Positions 5,466-6,846 of a DNA stretch of 6,846 nt are shown piece by piece. A program made the translations under genes and the position numbers. Source of the DNA: an uncultured Clostridia bacterium (lineage in GTDB: Bacteria > Bacillota > Clostridia > Oscillospirales > Oscillospiraceae); contig CAMWSZ010000162.1 of assembly GCA_947177005.1 (NCBI GenBank), forward strand, positions 1-6,846. Direction: 5' to 3'. How positions within the stretch are numbered: the stretch's first letter is position 1; each line of letters opens with the position of its first letter. The notes under the pieces are model-generated. The model did no database searches and was not told the origin of the DNA. It saw nothing but the letters and a program-made list of their open reading frames with translations.

Positions 5466-6206
5466 ATGGAATTATCGGTTATGATTTGTGACGATCTGGC
5501 AGAGGAACGCCGCACTCTCCGCCAGATTTTGCGGCAGTATAGCCTGGAACGGGGCTGCCAGCTGCATATGGAGGAGGCGGCCAGCGGGGAGGAAATGCTC
5601 AGCCACTGGAATCCCGAACGGTGGGATATCATTCTGTTGGACATCTATATGCCGGGGCTGTCCGGTGTAGAGACGGCCCGGCGCCTGCGGCGTCTGAACG
5701 ATACCTGCGCCGTAGTGTTTGTGACCTACAGCCAGTTCCACGGCCTGATTGGCTATGATCTGGGCATTTCGGACTATCTGGTCAAGCCGATCAATCAGAG
5801 TACGGTCTTCGATATGCTGGACTGGTGCGTCCAGCAGCAGCGTGAGGCCCTGCGGACGCTGCGCATCTGTTCCGATTGGGAGCAGATGGAGGTGCGGCTG
5901 CGGGATATCCGTTATATAGAAATCCGGCGGCATACCGCCTGCATCAATCTGAAGGGAAAGCAGATCAGCACCCGCCGGGGGATAGCGGAGTTGGAGAAGG
6001 AGATCGACAGCCAGAATTTTTTGCGGTGCCACAGGAGCTTCCTGGTCAATCTGGCCTATGTACAAACCATGCAGGGGAACGATTTTATCATGGAGGGCGG
6101 ACAGCATGTTCCGGTCAGCGCCATGAAAACAGCGTTTTGCAAGCGGCGGCTGATGGACTGGATCATAGAACAGGCCTGGAGCGGCCGCCGCAGCCAAAAG
6201 GCGTAG
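5466..6206 (+). CDS. LytTR-family response regulator with intact receiver
   Basis: A 246-aa cytoplasmic two-component response regulator of the AgrA/LytR/VirR type. The receiver (about 1-125) has all classical residues: acidic pair Asp9-Asp10 (VMICDD), phospho-acceptor Asp59 (IILLDIYMPGLSG), Thr87 (VVFVTYS) and Lys107 (YLVKPI). The LytTR DNA-binding domain (about 140-235) carries FLRCHRSFLVNLAYV from residue 185. Phosphorylation by a histidine kinase is expected to promote binding to direct-repeat sites. The start at 5466 is set by AGGAG 5 nt upstream; an in-frame GTG at 5448 has none. It has a strong promoter of its own and stops 1 nt from the convergent GNAT-like gene with no terminator between. 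No histidine kinase is in the window. It is the least decayed of three LytTR paralogues here and is the best candidate for the active switch of the locus. Target genes are inferred, not shown. Confidence 0.93.
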   Translation: MELSVMICDDLAEERRTLRQILRQYSLERGCQLHMEEAASGEEMLSHWNPERWDIILLDIYMPGLSGVETARRLRRLNDTCAVVFVTYSQFHGLIGYDLGISDYLVKPINQSTVFDMLDWCVQQQREALRTLRICSDWEQMEVRLRDIRYIEIRRHTACINLKGKQISTRRGIAELEKEIDSQNFLRCHRSFLVNLAYVQTMQGNDFIMEGGQHVPVSAMKTAFCKRRLMDWIIEQAWSGRRSQKA

Positions 6207-6207
6207 G

Positions 6208-6846
6208 TCACAGAGGAATCCTGGCATACATCTGCGCATACTCCCGGCAGCTGCCCCTGACCAGCGTCCTCGCCAGCGCCTGAACGGCGGTCGAGACGGC
6301 GGAGAAGTAACAGGGGAACCCTCCCCCGAACTGATACCAGCAGCGGTTCAACACGCCGCGCAGAAGCGCCGGAAAGCTGGCTGCAGGCGCTTCCGCCCCG
6401 CGCCAGGCCGCGTTGAGAACACAGCCGCCGTCCGCGCTCTCCCCGCCCAGAAGATAGGCGGTGACCTGTCCCTCCTGCACCCAGGCCAGAGACAGGTCCG
6501 GGCCGCACCGGCCGGCGCAGGCGCTCCAGCGCATCCAGCCGGGAATATCTGCCCGGGCGTCCAGCCGGTCCAGCTGCTGGCGTGTGAGCTGCGAAAAAGC
6601 GGTCACAGCGGCGGCGGGTCTGTAGCCGCTCCGCAGCGCGGCGCCGGTGAAGGGCGCTTCCCCATAGCCGGACAGGTCAACACGGTAGACAGGACACTCG
6701 TACCTGGGAGCGCCGCCGCGGCGTGCGAACAGGGCGTTCATGGCCGTCAGCTCCGCGCCGTCCAGCACATAGCCGCAGGTCAGATACGCCGCGCCCCGTT
6801 CTATGGCCTGCTGTACAGCCAGATCCCCCAGCGCCCCGCCCCATCC
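6208..6846 (-). CDS. Partial GNAT-like acetyltransferase, probably tandem-domain (N-terminus beyond window)
   Basis: The frame is open to the right edge, so the start is missing; 212 residues are visible. The first visible residues, GWGGALGDLAVQQAIERG, look like the acetyl-CoA-binding turn and following helix of a GNAT domain. They are followed by the usual strand and C-terminal strand region (YLTCGYVLDGAEL, then PVYRVDL). A second GNAT-like unit seems to follow, with SLAWVQEGQVTAYLLG as central strands, FPALLRGVLNRC as a helix, and AVQALARTLV..REYAQMYARI at the end. This second unit lacks a clear Q/R-x-x-G-x-G/A motif and may not bind acetyl-CoA. Proteins of this type transfer acetyl groups to small molecules or protein N-termini; the substrate is not predictable. 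The gene is convergent with the LytTR regulator, with 1 nt between the stop codons. It may be unrelated to the DUF4157 locus. Confidence 0.55.
   Translation of the reverse strand, partial: GWGGALGDLAVQQAIERGAAYLTCGYVLDGAELTAMNALFARRGGAPRYECPVYRVDLSGYGEAPFTGAALRSGYRPAAAVTAFSQLTRQQLDRLDARADIPGWMRWSACAGRCGPDLSLAWVQEGQVTAYLLGGESADGGCVLNAAWRGAEAPAASFPALLRGVLNRCWYQFGGGFPCYFSAVSTAVQALARTLVRGSCREYAQMYARIPL

Noticed and set aside
5207..5491. Plus-strand open frame of 94 codons in the divergent regulatory region
   Set aside because: It has no recognisable domain and runs across the strong promoter and into the LytTR gene in another frame.
1..6846. CRISPR arrays, tRNA or rRNA genes, insertion sequences, attachment sites
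   Set aside because: I saw no regularly spaced repeats, no tRNA-like cloverleaf, no transposase and no terminal inverted repeats. The low-complexity 2560-2870 stretch is the codons of the coiled coil.

Overview
The window carries seven protein genes, one of them cut by the right edge, plus several promoters and terminators. GC-rich coding sequence, strong AGGAG/AAAGGAG-type ribosome binding sites, textbook sigma-A promoters, three LytTR-type regulators and a SpoIIAA/RsbV-like STAS protein point to a Gram-positive Firmicute. A GC-rich gut clostridium of the Oscillospiraceae type is my best guess; this is inference, because there is no rRNA or marker gene.

Layout. 138-833 (-) and 898-1587 (+) are divergent LytTR DNA-binding regulators with decayed receiver domains, separated by only 64 bp and starting at GTG and TTG. 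A 12-bp perfect hairpin (1588-1633) separates the second from a convergent two-gene operon on the minus strand. This operon is 2168-4639, an 823-aa DUF4157 protein with an intact HELSH metallopeptidase-like motif, followed 22 nt downstream by 1645-2145, a 166-aa protein that looks like a YbjN/type-III-chaperone-fold protein. The operon has its own promoter (4688-4716) with helically phased direct repeats next to the -35 box. Upstream lies a monocistronic STAS-domain gene (4811-5107, -) with promoter and terminator. A 358-bp divergent regulatory region (5108-5465) follows, then a complete LytTR response regulator with an intact receiver (5466-6206, +) behind a near-consensus extended -10 promoter. 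The last gene (6208-6846, -, partial) resembles a tandem GNAT acetyltransferase and is convergent with the regulator, with 1 nt between them. Bases 1-137 hold no gene I can support.

How it may work together. DUF4157 is a domain known from effectors and toxins linked to extracellular contractile injection systems (eCIS) and similar phage-tail-like machines. A DUF4157 protein co-transcribed with a small chaperone-like protein, flanked by three LytTR regulators and an anti-sigma-antagonist-like protein, looks like the regulatory and cargo end of such a locus. No tail sheath, tube, baseplate or ATPase gene is in the window, so the link to a delivery machine is inference. The main points of interest are the putative effector-chaperone pair and the stepwise decay of receiver residues across the three LytTR paralogues.
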